Part shown: positions 17,266 through 25,891 of the stretch, one piece after another
Layout: every line of letters starts with the position of its first letter
Numbering within the stretch: the stretch's first letter is position 1
Origin: Vagococcus teuberi
GTDB lineage: Bacteria > Bacillota > Bacilli > Lactobacillales > Vagococcaceae
Reading direction: 5' to 3'
DNA: 64,000 nt
Assembly (NCBI RefSeq): GCF_001870205.1
Contig: NZ_CP017267.1
Coordinates: 1,228,501 to 1,292,500 of the forward strand
Program-made: the position numbers and the translations under genes
The notes under the pieces: model-generated
The model's database searches: none
Seen by the model: the letters and a program-made list of their open reading frames with translations, nothing else
What the model was told of the DNA's origin: nothing

Positions 17266-17511
17266 TTATTTTGCTTGTGCAATTTGCTTATCGACAAATG
17301 CCACTAAATCTTGTACGGTTACAAGACCTTCATCTGTCTCAATTTTTACGTCGTACTCTTCAAAAGCATCCTCAATATCGTTTAAAATTTGGAATAAATC
17401 TAAACTATCTGCTTCTAATTCTTCTCTAAAATTGGTCGTTAACTGTACTTCTTCTTCATCTTTTCCTAATTGATCCACAATAATTTCCTGTATTTTTTCA
17501 AAAGTTGTCAT
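17266..17511 (-). CDS. acpP: Acyl carrier protein
   Basis: An acidic 81-residue acyl carrier protein. The serine that receives 4'-phosphopantetheine is in [13 protein letters not shown] near residue 38. The helix-loop pattern ([13 protein letters not shown], then [12 protein letters not shown]) fits the family. I choose the ATG at 17511, preceded by GGAGG with suitable spacing; the TTG 15 bases further upstream lies within that ribosome site. It is third in the operon behind fabT and fabH and is followed by a terminator-like hairpin. Confidence 0.95.
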   Translation of the reverse strand: MTTFEKIQEIIVDQLGKDEEEVQLTTNFREELEADSLDLFQILNDIEDAFEEYDVKIETDEGLVTVQDLVAFVDKQIAQAK

Positions 17512-17531
17512 AATGAATTCCTCCAATGATT

Positions 17532-18503
17532 TTATAATTTAATTAGTAAACTTCCCCAGGTAAGTCCTGCACCATATCCTGTTAACATGCACAAAGACTC
17601 TCCTGATAATGGTATAACGCCCGTTTTAACTGCATCATCCAATAACAATGGAATAGATGCAGCAGATGTGTTACCAAATCTATCAACATTTGATAGAAAT
17701 TTATCACTTGATATGTTTGTTTTTTTTGCCAATGCCTCTAAAATACGAAAATTTGCTTGATGTGCCAACACATAGTCGATGTCTTCAGTAGCGATAGAAT
17801 GACTTAGTAAGAGTTCCAGCATATTTTTGGATACATCTCTCATAGCAAAATCAAAAATTTGTTTGCCATTCATTACTAGAAAAGGATGGGTATCACCTAT
17901 TTGCCTAAATCGATTATCTCTAGCAATCACATGACCAAACAATGCTTGATGTCTTTTACCATCAGAATGAATAGATTCTGCAAGAAAAGATTGTTGTGAA
18001 GATGTTTTCTCAATCAACACACCACCAGAACCATCACCAAACAATACCGCAGTTTGTCGATCACTCCAATCTACAAGATGACTCATCACATCAGTTCCGA
18101 TCACTAAAGCCGTCTGATATGATGGATGGCTCAAGTATTTTTCTGCAATAGATAATGCATAAACGAATCCAGAACACGCTGCATTCACATCAAAGCACAT
18201 GGCATTTACAGCACCAACAGATTCTTGAACAACACACGCAACAGATGGTGTCGAATAGTCAGCCGACATTGTTGCCACAATGATTAAATCAATCGTTGTA
18301 ACATCTATATCTTGACTTAATTTTTTAGCTACTTCCACACTAAGTGAAGCCACACTTTCTGTAACAGAAATACGTCGTTCTTTAATTCCTGTTCGTTGTG
18401 TAATCCATTCATCACTTGTTTCTAAAAACTGAGCTAAATCATGGTTTGTTACTCTTTTTTTAGGTAGTGCCTTAGCAGTTTTTGTTATCTTAGGGTATAG
18501 CAT
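17532..18503 (-). CDS. fabH: 3-oxoacyl-ACP synthase III
   Basis: Initiates fatty acid synthesis by condensing an acyl-CoA primer with malonyl-ACP (323 aa). The catalytic cysteine is in [14 protein letters not shown] near residue 110. The histidine and asparagine of the triad are in [14 protein letters not shown] near 245 and [13 protein letters not shown] near 275. The C-terminus [13 protein letters not shown] is characteristic. I use the ATG at 18503, with GGGAG six bases upstream; the GTG at 18518 is part of this leader. The gene lies 18 bp behind fabT. Confidence 0.95.
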   Translation of the reverse strand: MLYPKITKTAKALPKKRVTNHDLAQFLETSDEWITQRTGIKERRISVTESVASLSVEVAKKLSQDIDVTTIDLIIVATMSADYSTPSVACVVQESVGAVNAMCFDVNAACSGFVYALSIAEKYLSHPSYQTALVIGTDVMSHLVDWSDRQTAVLFGDGSGGVLIEKTSSQQSFLAESIHSDGKRHQALFGHVIARDNRFRQIGDTHPFLVMNGKQIFDFAMRDVSKNMLELLLSHSIATEDIDYVLAHQANFRILEALAKKTNISSDKFLSNVDRFGNTSAASIPLLLDDAVKTGVIPLSGESLCMLTGYGAGLTWGSLLIKL

Positions 18504-18521
18504 CCCTGACTCCCTCACTAC

Positions 18522-18962
18522 TTAATAGTATTTTTTTAAAAAATGATGCAAGCTACTGAGTCCTTTGACTAAAGCTTTCTTTTCTTCTTCAGACATGTCT
18601 TCTAAAACAGCTTCGACCATTTTTTTATGGAAATGCTGATGTAATCGATAAAACAGACGTCCTCGATTGGTTAATTTCAATCTCACAATACGACGATCAC
18701 TTTCACTTCTCACACGGTCAACATAACCCTTTTTCACCAAATTATTGATTGCCACAGTCAACGTCCCAACGGTTATTGACAATTCTTTTGCTACTTCACC
18801 CGTTGTTTTCTTTCCACTCATACCAATCGCTTCAATCGTGTGCATCTCTTTAATTGACAAATCAGAAAAATCACTTTTTTTAAGCTCTGTTTCTTCAATT
18901 GTCAAAATATCATTAAATACTTTAACCAACTGAGAATTGACAATCGTTATTTTCTCATCCAT
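18522..18962 (-). CDS. fabT: MarR-family repressor of fatty acid synthesis FabT
   Basis: MarR-type winged-helix protein (146 aa) at the head of the fab operon, as in streptococci and enterococci, where FabT with acyl-ACP represses this operon. The DNA-binding segment reads TTGEVAKELSITVGTLTVAI (about residues 56-75) and the wing DRVRSESDRRIVRLKLT. C-terminal helices end in HHFLKKYY. The identification as FabT is strongly supported by three TTTGATTATCAAA palindromes in the promoter region immediately upstream. GGAAGAGG precedes the start. Autorepression is expected from box positions. Confidence 0.93.
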   Translation of the reverse strand: MDEKITIVNSQLVKVFNDILTIEETELKKSDFSDLSIKEMHTIEAIGMSGKKTTGEVAKELSITVGTLTVAINNLVKKGYVDRVRSESDRRIVRLKLTNRGRLFYRLHQHFHKKMVEAVLEDMSEEEKKALVKGLSSLHHFLKKYY

Positions 18963-18985
18963 ATACTTGCCTCTTCCTTAAATTG

Positions 18986-19026
18986 TTTGATAATCAAAGT
19001 ATATGGGTAAAAAAAAGAAAAAGCAA
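18986..19026 (-). promoter_or_regulatory. Proximal fab operon promoter with FabT box
   Basis: On the minus strand -35 TTGCTT (19021-19026), a 17-bp T-rich spacer, and -10 TATACT (18998-19003). The palindrome TTTGATTATCAAA (18986-18998) begins at the last base of the -10 and covers the expected start of transcription, an ideal place for repression. It matches the FabT operator known from streptococci. Confidence 0.88.
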
Positions 19027-19036
19027 TGCGAAATAG

Positions 19037-19093
19037 TTTGATAATCAAATGATTTGATAATCAAAGTATATGGAATAGTTTTATAAAAAGCAA
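19037..19093 (-). promoter_or_regulatory. Distal fab operon promoter with two FabT boxes
   Basis: The same arrangement occurs a second time: -35 TTGCTT (19088-19093), 17-bp spacer, -10 TATACT (19065-19070), then the palindrome TTTGATTATCAAA at 19053-19065. A third, identical palindrome follows at 19037-19049. Both the hexamers and the spacing repeat those of the proximal promoter, so it looks like a duplicated promoter-operator unit. Confidence 0.82.
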
Positions 19094-19180
19094 GCATTTT
19101 TTATTTTTTTTTTCGAATATACTCATTAAATACAGATAAATGTTGATATAACAATGATTATGGATATAAAAAAAGAGAGA

Positions 19181-20089
19181 TTATAATCCCTCTAACCTTG
19201 ATGCTCTGATTTTCTTTTGATCATCTTCACTCCAAAACTGACCATAAACAGTTTGTGTTGGAATGATATTGATAAATGATTTATCATCTGCGTTGTATAC
19301 TGCCATCTCTAAATCATATAATTCATAGCGAGTAACAACCATCATAATAACAGCTACTTCTTTACGACTAAAAACACCTGTTCCTGGAAGCAATGTCATC
19401 CCACGAACAATCGATTGTTGAACTGAAGAAATCACTTCTTCTGGTTTGTTTGTCATAATAAATGCCGTCACTTTTTGATGACTTGTATGAATCTTATCCA
19501 CTACTTGTGTCGTACAGAAAATAGAAATGATCGTATACAAAGCCGACTCCCAACTAAATAAGAAGCCCGCTGCACTAATGATGAATAAATTAATAATAAA
19601 CATTAGTGACCCCACAGTTCTACCAGTTGTTTTTGATAGAACAAGTGAGACTATATCCATACCACCAGTACTAAATCCATATTTCATGGTTAATCCAATC
19701 GCTAACCCGCTCAAAACACCACCGACAATAGCATTCATTAATGGATTATCTGTCACTTCCACAACCGGAATTAAAATCGTCATGACTGATACAGCTACGA
19801 CCGTTAATAAACTTAAAATTGTTGCTGAGCGTCCCAACTTAATCCAACCTAATATAGCAATCGGAATATTTAAAATAAAAATCCAAACACCTGTTCCAAT
19901 ATTTATATTAAATAGATTTGTTAAAACGCCTGAAATTAATTGTGAAATACCAGTAACACCAACAGAAAAAACATCTGCTGGAATTAAGAACATATTGAGT
20001 CCAACAGCAATGGCCAAACCAGCTAAAATAATGATGACACCTTTTTTAATTGCTTCATTTTTACGATATGCTTCAGTTATGTTTCCCAA
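19181..20089 (-). CDS. YitT family membrane protein (DUF161/DUF2179)
   Basis: This 302-residue protein has five or six hydrophobic segments in the first 180 residues, including VIIILAGLAIAVGLNMFLI, and a soluble C-terminal domain of DUF2179 type (HTSHQKVTAFIMTNKPEEVI; GTGVFSRKEVAVIMMVVTRYE). Motifs KYGFSTGGMDIVSLVLSK and AVGLNMFLIPADVFSVGVTG are family hallmarks. The function of YitT proteins is not established. The start codon appears to be TTG, since GGGAGG lies eight bases upstream of it. A second family member is at 49665-50552. It is a separate unit from the fab operon and follows the nitroreductase by about 30 bp. Confidence 0.92.
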   Translation of the reverse strand: MGNITEAYRKNEAIKKGVIIILAGLAIAVGLNMFLIPADVFSVGVTGISQLISGVLTNLFNINIGTGVWIFILNIPIAILGWIKLGRSATILSLLTVVAVSVMTILIPVVEVTDNPLMNAIVGGVLSGLAIGLTMKYGFSTGGMDIVSLVLSKTTGRTVGSLMFIINLFIISAAGFLFSWESALYTIISIFCTTQVVDKIHTSHQKVTAFIMTNKPEEVISSVQQSIVRGMTLLPGTGVFSRKEVAVIMMVVTRYELYDLEMAVYNADDKSFINIIPTQTVYGQFWSEDDQKKIRASRLEGL

Positions 20090-20119
20090 ACCAACTGCCT
20101 CCCTCTACTCACCTTTTAT

Positions 20120-20866
20120 TTAATCAATGATAAACCCTTGTTTTTCAAGATCTGATTTAATTTTTAACCGCTTTTCTGGTTTGCGATTCATTGCCGCAGT
20201 AATCTGATTAGTAAACGACTCAATCCGTTTATTAGCATCACGCAAATCATAATAAGTTGTCACAACGTCATCATAGTCTTTTAACGCCTCAACATAATTA
20301 TCAAACGTTTGGTAAGATTCTTCAAAAAACATGATATCTTGTGGTAAGCGTGGTTTAAGTTGTGGCTCTTGGTCTTTATAACCTATTGCCAATCCAAGAA
20401 CAGCAAATGTTAACTCTGGTAACTCCAATAATTCTGATGTTTTGTTATTATCGTTTAAAATACTACCTAGAAAGACCGTACCAAGTCCTAAACTTTCAGC
20501 GGCCAAGTTAACATTTTGTGCTGCTAAAACAGCATCTGTCATTGCTACCATGAAACGGTCCATGTTATGTAACACACTAGTTTCTTGACTATTTTCTACA
20601 GCAATTTGTCGATTTCGATATTGATCGGCAACAAAAATAAAAACGTGGCTTGCCTCAGCTACGTATGGTTGGTTACAAATTTCAGCCAACTTTTGTTTCT
20701 TTTCTTGTGATGATAAACAAACAATACTATATGATTGCATAAAATTACTAGTTGCCGTATGTCGCGCAACATTAACTAATGTCTCAATGACCTCTTTAGG
20801 TAGTTGTTCATCTTTAAATTTTCTAATACTTTTATGGTTTAATTGTAACTTAATCACGTCATTCAT
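20120..20866 (-). CDS. NADPH-dependent nitroreductase (NfsA/Frp type)
   Basis: This 248-residue flavoprotein belongs to the large nitroreductase subgroup around NfsA and Frp. Evidence includes the N-terminal HKSIRKFKDEQLPKEVI with the FMN-binding arginine, RHTATSNFMQSYSIVCL, the central NLAAESLGLGTVFLGSILND and the C-terminal LAIGYKDQEPQLKPRLPQ. Relatives reduce nitro compounds, flavins or quinones with NADPH. It is followed by the YitT gene on the same strand and preceded by about 270 bp with only the ssrA-side terminator. Substrate unknown. Confidence 0.9.
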   Translation of the reverse strand: MNDVIKLQLNHKSIRKFKDEQLPKEVIETLVNVARHTATSNFMQSYSIVCLSSQEKKQKLAEICNQPYVAEASHVFIFVADQYRNRQIAVENSQETSVLHNMDRFMVAMTDAVLAAQNVNLAAESLGLGTVFLGSILNDNNKTSELLELPELTFAVLGLAIGYKDQEPQLKPRLPQDIMFFEESYQTFDNYVEALKDYDDVVTTYYDLRDANKRIESFTNQITAAMNRKPEKRLKIKSDLEKQGFIID

Positions 20867-21077
20867 AATAAAACCCCTTTTCTATAAAATTTCATGTAAC
20901 TATTCGTAGTATAACATTGGATGGTTTAAAAATCATGATGAACGGGTTAAAATATGCAAAATAAAAGCAATAGAACTTCTTATCCTGCTTAATTCATCTG
21001 TTCATTTAATTTGTATTATAAAGATTTAGTTAAGTATCTTTCGTACGTTCGTTTTTTCATCATTCAAAACAAAAAAT

Positions 21078-21134
21078 AAGACTGCTAAACTCTGACATAT
21101 CATCGATATATCAAGGTTTAAACAGTCTTATCAT
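21078..21134 (-). terminator. Terminator behind the displaced ssrA 3' end
   Basis: A long hairpin with outer arms ATAAGACTG and CAGTCTTAT and an inner TAAAC/GTTTA and TGATATATC-type pairing. On the minus strand it is followed by six T. It comes 11 bp after the defective ssrA copy and is likely the original ssrA terminator, left behind when the 3' end was displaced. The 200 bp on its other side, before the nitroreductase, show no gene. Confidence 0.7.
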
Positions 21135-21144
21135 TTTAAAGGAA

Positions 21145-21362
21145 TGGAGGCGGCGGGAGTCAAACCCGCGTCCAAACATATTGTCACCTAAACATCTACG
21201 CTCATAGTTATCCTATTTGAAATTCGCTCAAGTCTCTACCGAATAACAGGCCATAACTTTCGCTAGTCTGATAATCTCTTCTAAATTTTACAGACGGAAA
21301 AATTTAGCGTATCCCACTTAATTTGAGACCCTTACTTGAGCATATGGGCGATGCCGAGAGGA
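21145..21362 (-). repeat. Partial ssrA copy: last 218 nt of tmRNA
   Basis: This segment repeats the 3' 218 nt of the tmRNA gene at 27041-27258 in the same orientation, without gaps and with only about six substitutions. It includes the 3' tRNA-like part and pseudoknots but not the tag reading frame or the 5' end, so it cannot be functional. One substitution turns the T-loop GTTCGAC into GTTTGAC, losing the conserved C. The other differences lie in loops. Identity stops sharply at 21362. It is best explained as the chromosomal 3' end displaced by an inserted island, with its original terminator still behind it. Confidence 0.9.
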
Positions 21363-21709
21363 ATTTAAAGTCATTTTTTTATGATAAAACCACATAAAAT
21401 TGTTACTTTTATTTTTAAGAACTTGTTATTTTTATTGTTTTAGGGATTAGAACATTTGACGGACTGCCCTTGATACCAATATAACAGTATATAATTTTTT
21501 CAAGAAAATTCTATCTCCTTGATTCGACAATAGTGAATTACACCATTCAATTATTGTTCTGGTTTTAATTTATAAAAGTATGATTTAGAAATTTTTCAGA
21601 AATATTCTTAGGATAATATATTGTTTGATTTCCAGAATTTTCTAATACTTCAATCTTTTCAAGTTGTTTTACTTATGAAATCATCATTTTGACTACAGTA
21701 ACCAATGGT
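21363..21709. other. Island end without intact gene
   Basis: About 350 bp of AT-rich sequence between the ssrA fragment and arsC. On the minus strand 21594-21699 a short open stretch encodes KQLEKIEVLENSGNQTIYY followed by PKNISEKFLNHTFIN and a stop, without a start codon; it looks like the tail of a lost gene but I do not recognise the family. Nothing else is visible. Confidence 0.4.
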
Positions 21710-22117
21710 TTAAATTACTAGTTTTTCGATTCTATTTTTTATTTCATTTCTTGTTTCTCTAAACATATTCATAATTTCTTCTTCTGTTCCAGTTGCTTTC
21801 GCAGGGTCTTCTAACCCCCAATGTTGATGTTCTACTGTTTTAGGAATTACTGGACAATTATCTAACGCATCTCCACATAAAGTAATCACTAAATCAGATT
21901 CATTTAAATAATCAATGTCTATAATTTCAGATTTGTTTTGACTAATATCAATACCAATTTCACTCATAATCTTCACTGCTCTTGGATTAATTCCATGTGC
22001 TTCTATACCTGCACTTTTAACTTCCCATTCATCAGACGCTAGGATTGCTTTTGCCAGTCCGTCTGCAATTTGACTACGACATGAATTACCTGTACACAAG
22101 AAATAGATTTTTTTCAT
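21710..22117 (-). CDS. arsC: Arsenate reductase, thioredoxin-coupled type
   Basis: This low-molecular-weight phosphatase-fold enzyme (135 aa) reduces arsenate to arsenite for export by Acr3. The P-loop [14 protein letters not shown] has the nucleophile cysteine near residue 8. The second and third redox cysteines are in [12 protein letters not shown] near residues 80 and 87, as in the staphylococcal ArsC that is recycled by thioredoxin. The C-terminal [16 protein letters not shown] carries the general acid aspartate. It is separated from acr3 by two bases and is the last gene of the operon. The sequence looks fully functional. Confidence 0.95.
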   Translation of the reverse strand: MKKIYFLCTGNSCRSQIADGLAKAILASDEWEVKSAGIEAHGINPRAVKIMSEIGIDISQNKSEIIDIDYLNESDLVITLCGDALDNCPVIPKTVEHQHWGLEDPAKATGTEEEIMNMFRETRNEIKNRIEKLVI

Positions 22118-22119
22118 TA

Positions 22120-23175
22120 TTATATAGACTCCTTTTGATTAAAATATTTATTTTTCCATTTTAAAGCTAAGTTAACTAATGCTATTAACACTGGGACTTC
22201 TACTAAAGGCCCAATAACTGCTGCGAAAGCTTCTCCTGAATTGATACCAAACACTCCTACGGCTACAGCGATTGCTAACTCAAAGTTATTACTTGCTGCT
22301 GTAAATGAAAGTGATGTGGCTACTGGATAACTAGTTCCCATTTTCTTAGATAAGAAAAATGAAACAAAAAACATAAAAACAAAATATATAAGCAATGGTA
22401 TGGCTATTCTAATAGCATCCATTGGTAATTCAATTATTTTGTCTCCTTTTACAGAGAACATTGTCACAATTGTAAATAGTAAAGCTACTAAAGTTATAGG
22501 GCTAATTTTAGGGATAAAGACTGTTTCATACCATTCTTCACCTTTTACTTTAGTGAGAACAAGGTGAGATAGGAAACCAGCAATAAAAGGAATACCTAAA
22601 TAGAAGAAAACACTTTTGGCAATCTCACCCATTGTAATGTTTAACGTATGAGCTTCTAAACCTATCGCTTTAGGTAGAACTGTTAAGAAAATATAAGCAA
22701 AGATTGGATAGAAAAATATTTGAAAAATTGAGTTAAAAGCAACCAGTCCAGCAGTATATTCGTTATCACCTTGGGCCAGTTCACTCCAAACAATAACCAT
22801 TGCAATACAACGAGCTAAACCGATCATAATTAAACCAGCCATATATTCAGGGTAATCTTTTAGGAACACGACTGCTAAAATAAACATTAGAACAGGACCA
22901 ATCACCCAATTTTGAAATAGAGATAATAATAGCACTTTCCAGTCTTTAAACACGCGACCGATTTCTTTGTATTTCACCTTGGCTAAAGGTGGGTACATCA
23001 TTAATATTAATCCGATTGCTAAAGGAATATTAGTTGTTCCATAAGACATATTGTCCATTGCTTTTGGTACTCCAGGAAATAGATAACCGATTCCTATACC
23101 AACAGCCATTGCTAAGAAAATCCATAAGGTTAAATACCTATCTAATATGGACATTTTTTTTGATACACTATTCAT
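22120..23175 (-). CDS. acr3: Arsenite efflux permease Acr3
   Basis: Acr3-type arsenite/proton antiporter (351 aa) with ten predicted membrane helices. Motifs are [20 protein letters not shown] near residue 45, [19 protein letters not shown] with the essential cysteine near residue 120, and the late [19 protein letters not shown] with [12 protein letters not shown] at 23175 is used because GGAGG lies ten bases upstream; the TTG start further up would contain that ribosome site. It follows arsA by 65 bp with a small gap and overlaps nothing. With ArsA it would form an ATP-coupled pump; without ArsA it works with the proton gradient. Confidence 0.94.
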   Translation of the reverse strand: MNSVSKKMSILDRYLTLWIFLAMAVGIGIGYLFPGVPKAMDNMSYGTTNIPLAIGLILMMYPPLAKVKYKEIGRVFKDWKVLLLSLFQNWVIGPVLMFILAVVFLKDYPEYMAGLIMIGLARCIAMVIVWSELAQGDNEYTAGLVAFNSIFQIFFYPIFAYIFLTVLPKAIGLEAHTLNITMGEIAKSVFFYLGIPFIAGFLSHLVLTKVKGEEWYETVFIPKISPITLVALLFTIVTMFSVKGDKIIELPMDAIRIAIPLLIYFVFMFFVSFFLSKKMGTSYPVATSLSFTAASNNFELAIAVAVGVFGINSGEAFAAVIGPLVEVPVLIALVNLALKWKNKYFNQKESI

Positions 23176-23240
23176 GGTAATAATTCCTCCAATAATATTT
23201 ACCAATATATAGACACTAACCTATATATTGATAAAAAAAA

Positions 23241-24962
23241 TTATTTTTCTGCTTCCCATTGTTTTACAACAAATTTACCATTTGATAATTCTGAGACTTT
23301 ATCAATCCATTCAACCTCATTCATGGCTCTTGTCTTTAAGAGTTCATTAGTTGTGTGTGTCGCAAACATGCTTTGATTGACAATCCACCAGTTATGAGCG
23401 ATTTTCGCACGATCTAAATCTTTATCTAGTCGCATGGATTCATAGACTGGAGTTGTTTCAGGTAAAGTTACCATAATAACTTCAGTTTCATCGTGATTTT
23501 GCAATCTAGGAAGTAATTTTATAATTGATTCAGGAACTTCTCCAGATGTTTTTTCAACTTCTTTTGCATAGTTTTGTGATGATTCTAATAGTAAAAGTGT
23601 GTGACCTGTTGGTGCTGTATCAATAACAACTACATCATCTTGCTCCGCATAATCTACAATTTCAGCAAATCGTCTAAAGACTGCAATTTCTTGTGTACAT
23701 GGAGATTTTAAATCTTCTTCTACATAAGCCACTTCATCTTCACTTAGGTTTTGACGAGCTTTTTTCAAAACTTCATTTGTATAATCTTCGAGTTCTTTAT
23801 CTTCATCAATATGACTAATCGAAATATTATTATCTTGAGTAAATAAGTGTAGATGGTCAGCAGGGTCTGTTGTCGCTAAGCGAACTTTCTTACCTCGTTG
23901 AGATAACTTGTTAGCAATCTCAATAGCAATACTTGTTTTACCAACACCACCTTTTCCCATAGTAAAAATGATTTTTGTATTTTTCTTATCTAATTCATTA
24001 ATTAAAGAAGTCATTTCAGGATAATCTTCTTTAATTTCAACATTAGAAGTTCCTTTAGGTTGTTCATTATCAAGTAAAACACTTAATTTATCTAAACCAG
24101 TTACATTATACGTTCTTAATGGAATTTGATATGTTTTAAATTATTTTAGATGGTCTGGACGTTCTTCAATATCTTGAAGTTGTTGATTATAAATAATAGT
24201 TGAGACTTCATCATCGTGTCCAGGTAAAATGCCATTAATGACAAGAATTTGATTATTAATACCAAGTTCTTGCAGCTCTTGAGAAGCTCTACTTGCTTCA
24301 ATAAAGGACGCTCTTTGTGGCCTTGAAATTAAAATCAAGGTTGTTTTTGAATCATCACTTAACGTTTCAACAGCTTGTTTATAGGTTTCTTGTTGGTCAC
24401 CTAAACCAGATAATTGCCCTAAACAAGACGTACCTGTTGTGTTTTCATCTAAATAATTATCCCATGCAGCTGGTAATTGTAGCATTCTTAACGTATGACC
24501 TGTTGGTGCTGTATCAAATAATACATAATCGAACTCAGCATTGACTGTTTTATCCGTTAATAAATTAGCAAATTCATTAAAGGCAGCAATCTCAATCGTA
24601 CAAGAACCAGATAATTGTTCTTCCATATTAGCCACAGCTGAATCAGGTAAAACGCCACGATAAGGTCCTACAACTGACTCCATGTATTCGTCAGCGGCTG
24701 TTATGGGATCAAAATTTGCTACAGAAAGATTGTCTATTCCTTCTATTGGTTTATATTTATTAGATAATTCAGTATTAAAAACATCTTGTAAATTTGATGC
24801 TGGATCAGTGCTGACTAAAAGAACTTTTTTTCCTTCTTTAGCAAATTTTACAGCAGTAGCACAAGCTGTCGTTGTTTTACCAACGCCACCTTTACCAGTA
24901 AAGAACATGTATTTAGTCAAATCAATCTCCAAAGGATTAAATAATTCAACGTCGTTTAGCAT
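23241..24962 (-). pseudogene. arsA: ArsA arsenite-transport ATPase interrupted by one stop codon
   Basis: The 574-codon frame is open throughout except for a single TAA at 24141-24143. The N-half has the P-loop FTGKGGVGKTTTACA, signal DTAPTGHTLRML and metal-site cysteines in SGSCTIEIAAF and GTSCLGQLSG. The C-half has MGKGGVGKTSIAIEI, DTAPTGHTLLLL and the third cysteine in SPCTQEIAVF. The sequence around the stop (RPDHLK, stop, FKTYQIPLRTYNVTGLDKL) remains in frame and family-like, so one base change in a CAA, AAA or GAA codon explains it. Reinitiation at ATG 24014 could give a separate C-terminal half, but no good ribosome site precedes it. It overlaps arsD by seven bases. Confidence 0.9.
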
Positions 24963-25315
24963 GTTCCATTACCTTCACAACAAGAACTATTTTGTGAGTT
25001 TTGAGTGACAAAGGTAATTCCTGTAAATTCTTGAATTTCTTCATTTGTTGGATAACTTCCTGTTTTTACAATTTTGTCATTAACTAATGTAATAGGAAGA
25101 ATGTTATTACCTTTTTCCTGTAACTCTTTTAAAACTGTTTCATTTTTAGTAAAGTCAGCAGGATTTGATGATAGATTATAGCGACTTGCTGTCACTTGGT
25201 TGATTTTATTTAATGATTCAAAAACCCCTGTGATTCGTAGTAAATTTTCGTCTACTGATGGTCCACAGACACCTGTTGAGCAACATAAAGCTTCTTCAAA
25301 TAGTTCTAGTTTCAT
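24956..25315 (-). CDS. arsD: Arsenite metallochaperone and co-repressor ArsD
   Basis: ArsD (119 aa) hands arsenite to ArsA and acts as a weak operon repressor. The As(III)-binding cysteines are in EALCCSTGVCGPSVD (residues 11, 12 and 17), and a C-terminal cluster SSCCEGNGTC offers a further vicinal site. The thioredoxin-like core includes NPADFTKNETV and LPITLVNDKIVKTGSYPT. It overlaps arsR by four bases and arsA by seven, so the three are translationally coupled. If the interrupted ArsA is not functional, ArsD has lost its main partner. Confidence 0.94.
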   Translation of the reverse strand: MKLELFEEALCCSTGVCGPSVDENLLRITGVFESLNKINQVTASRYNLSSNPADFTKNETVLKELQEKGNNILPITLVNDKIVKTGSYPTNEEIQEFTGITFVTQNSQNSSCCEGNGTC

Positions 25316-25647
25316 GATAATAAACGCTCCTCATTAGTTTCTTTATTATGTTCTTCTTGGCAGATACAATTATCTGAATTAAAAAATAATTGATTAAATT
25401 CTCTCATAAAGTTAGTGAGAGTTTCTTGATTTAAGCTATAGTAGTTCCATTTACCTCTTTTACTCACATTTACAAAACCAGCATTTTCTAAAGTTTTCAT
25501 GTGATGAGATAATGTAGGTTGTGTAAAATCAAAATGTTCTAAAATATCACAGGCACACATTTCACCACAAGACAATAGGTCAATAATTTTCATTCTCTTT
25601 GGGTCAGTTATTATTTTTAATTTGGCTGAATAAGCTTCGTAATTCAT
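25312..25647 (-). CDS. arsR: ArsR-type arsenic-responsive repressor
   Basis: ArsR/SmtB winged-helix repressor (111 aa). The arsenite-binding motif is visible as SCGEMCACDIL at residues about 26-36, including the CxC pair in the ELCVCDL-like position. The recognition helix is QPTLSHHMKTLENAG. Extra cysteines near the C-terminus (NCICQ) may add ligands. Its start overlaps the upstream small ORF by four bases and its stop overlaps arsD. Two matching palindromes over the promoter at 25837-25881 are its likely operators. Confidence 0.95.
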   Translation of the reverse strand: MNYEAYSAKLKIITDPKRMKIIDLLSCGEMCACDILEHFDFTQPTLSHHMKTLENAGFVNVSKRGKWNYYSLNQETLTNFMREFNQLFFNSDNCICQEEHNKETNEERLLS

Positions 25648-25808
25648 TTCTTCACTTCTTTCTTTTTTTCTACTATGTATAGGACAAATATAACGATAAG
25701 AATATTGATTATCAAGCCTATAGGTAAGCTTATCTTAAGGAGATAAGCAATAACAACTGACAAAAGAACTCCAAGTACTCGAGCTGTTAATCTTTGTAAG
25801 GGTGGCAC
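25644..25808 (-). CDS. 54-residue membrane protein, first ORF of ars operon
   Basis: A short GTG-initiated ORF sits between the ars promoter and arsR. It encodes VPPLQRLTARVLGVLLSVV and continues as a strongly hydrophobic peptide with two likely membrane stretches (about residues 10-24 and 29-46) and a lysine-rich tail VEKKKEVKK. GGAAG is placed nine to ten bases before the GTG. Its TGA overlaps the arsR ATG (ATGA), the pattern of coupled translation seen in the rest of the operon. I do not recognise a family. It could be a leader peptide, a small accessory of Acr3, or a relic of a longer protein. Translation is inferred only from the ribosome site and overlap. Confidence 0.6.
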   Translation of the reverse strand: MPPLQRLTARVLGVLLSVVIAYLLKISLPIGLIINILIVIFVLYIVEKKKEVKK

Positions 25809-25836
25809 TAGGTCACTTCCTTATTACAAAGTACAT

Positions 25837-25891
25837 ATAGACGGACATCTATTTATAAAACTAATATAGACGAACATCTATACGTTGTCAA
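25837..25891 (-). promoter_or_regulatory. ars operon promoter with two ArsR operators
   Basis: On the minus strand TTGACA (25886-25891) and TATATT (25863-25868) are spaced by 17 bp. The near-palindrome ATAGATGTTCGTCTAT fills the spacer (25866-25881), and a copy ATAGATGTCCGTCTAT follows downstream (25837-25852), 29 bp apart centre to centre. Such twin sites are usual for ArsR/SmtB repressors. Confidence 0.88.

Noticed and set aside
18986-19065. Short regularly spaced repeats as a CRISPR-like array
   Set aside because: Only three copies of a 13-bp palindrome with unequal spacing; they match the FabT operator.
23241-24962. Two independent arsA genes
   Set aside because: The sequence between the halves stays in frame and reads as ArsA, with only one stop codon, and the second half has no proper ribosome site. 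A single interrupted gene is simpler.
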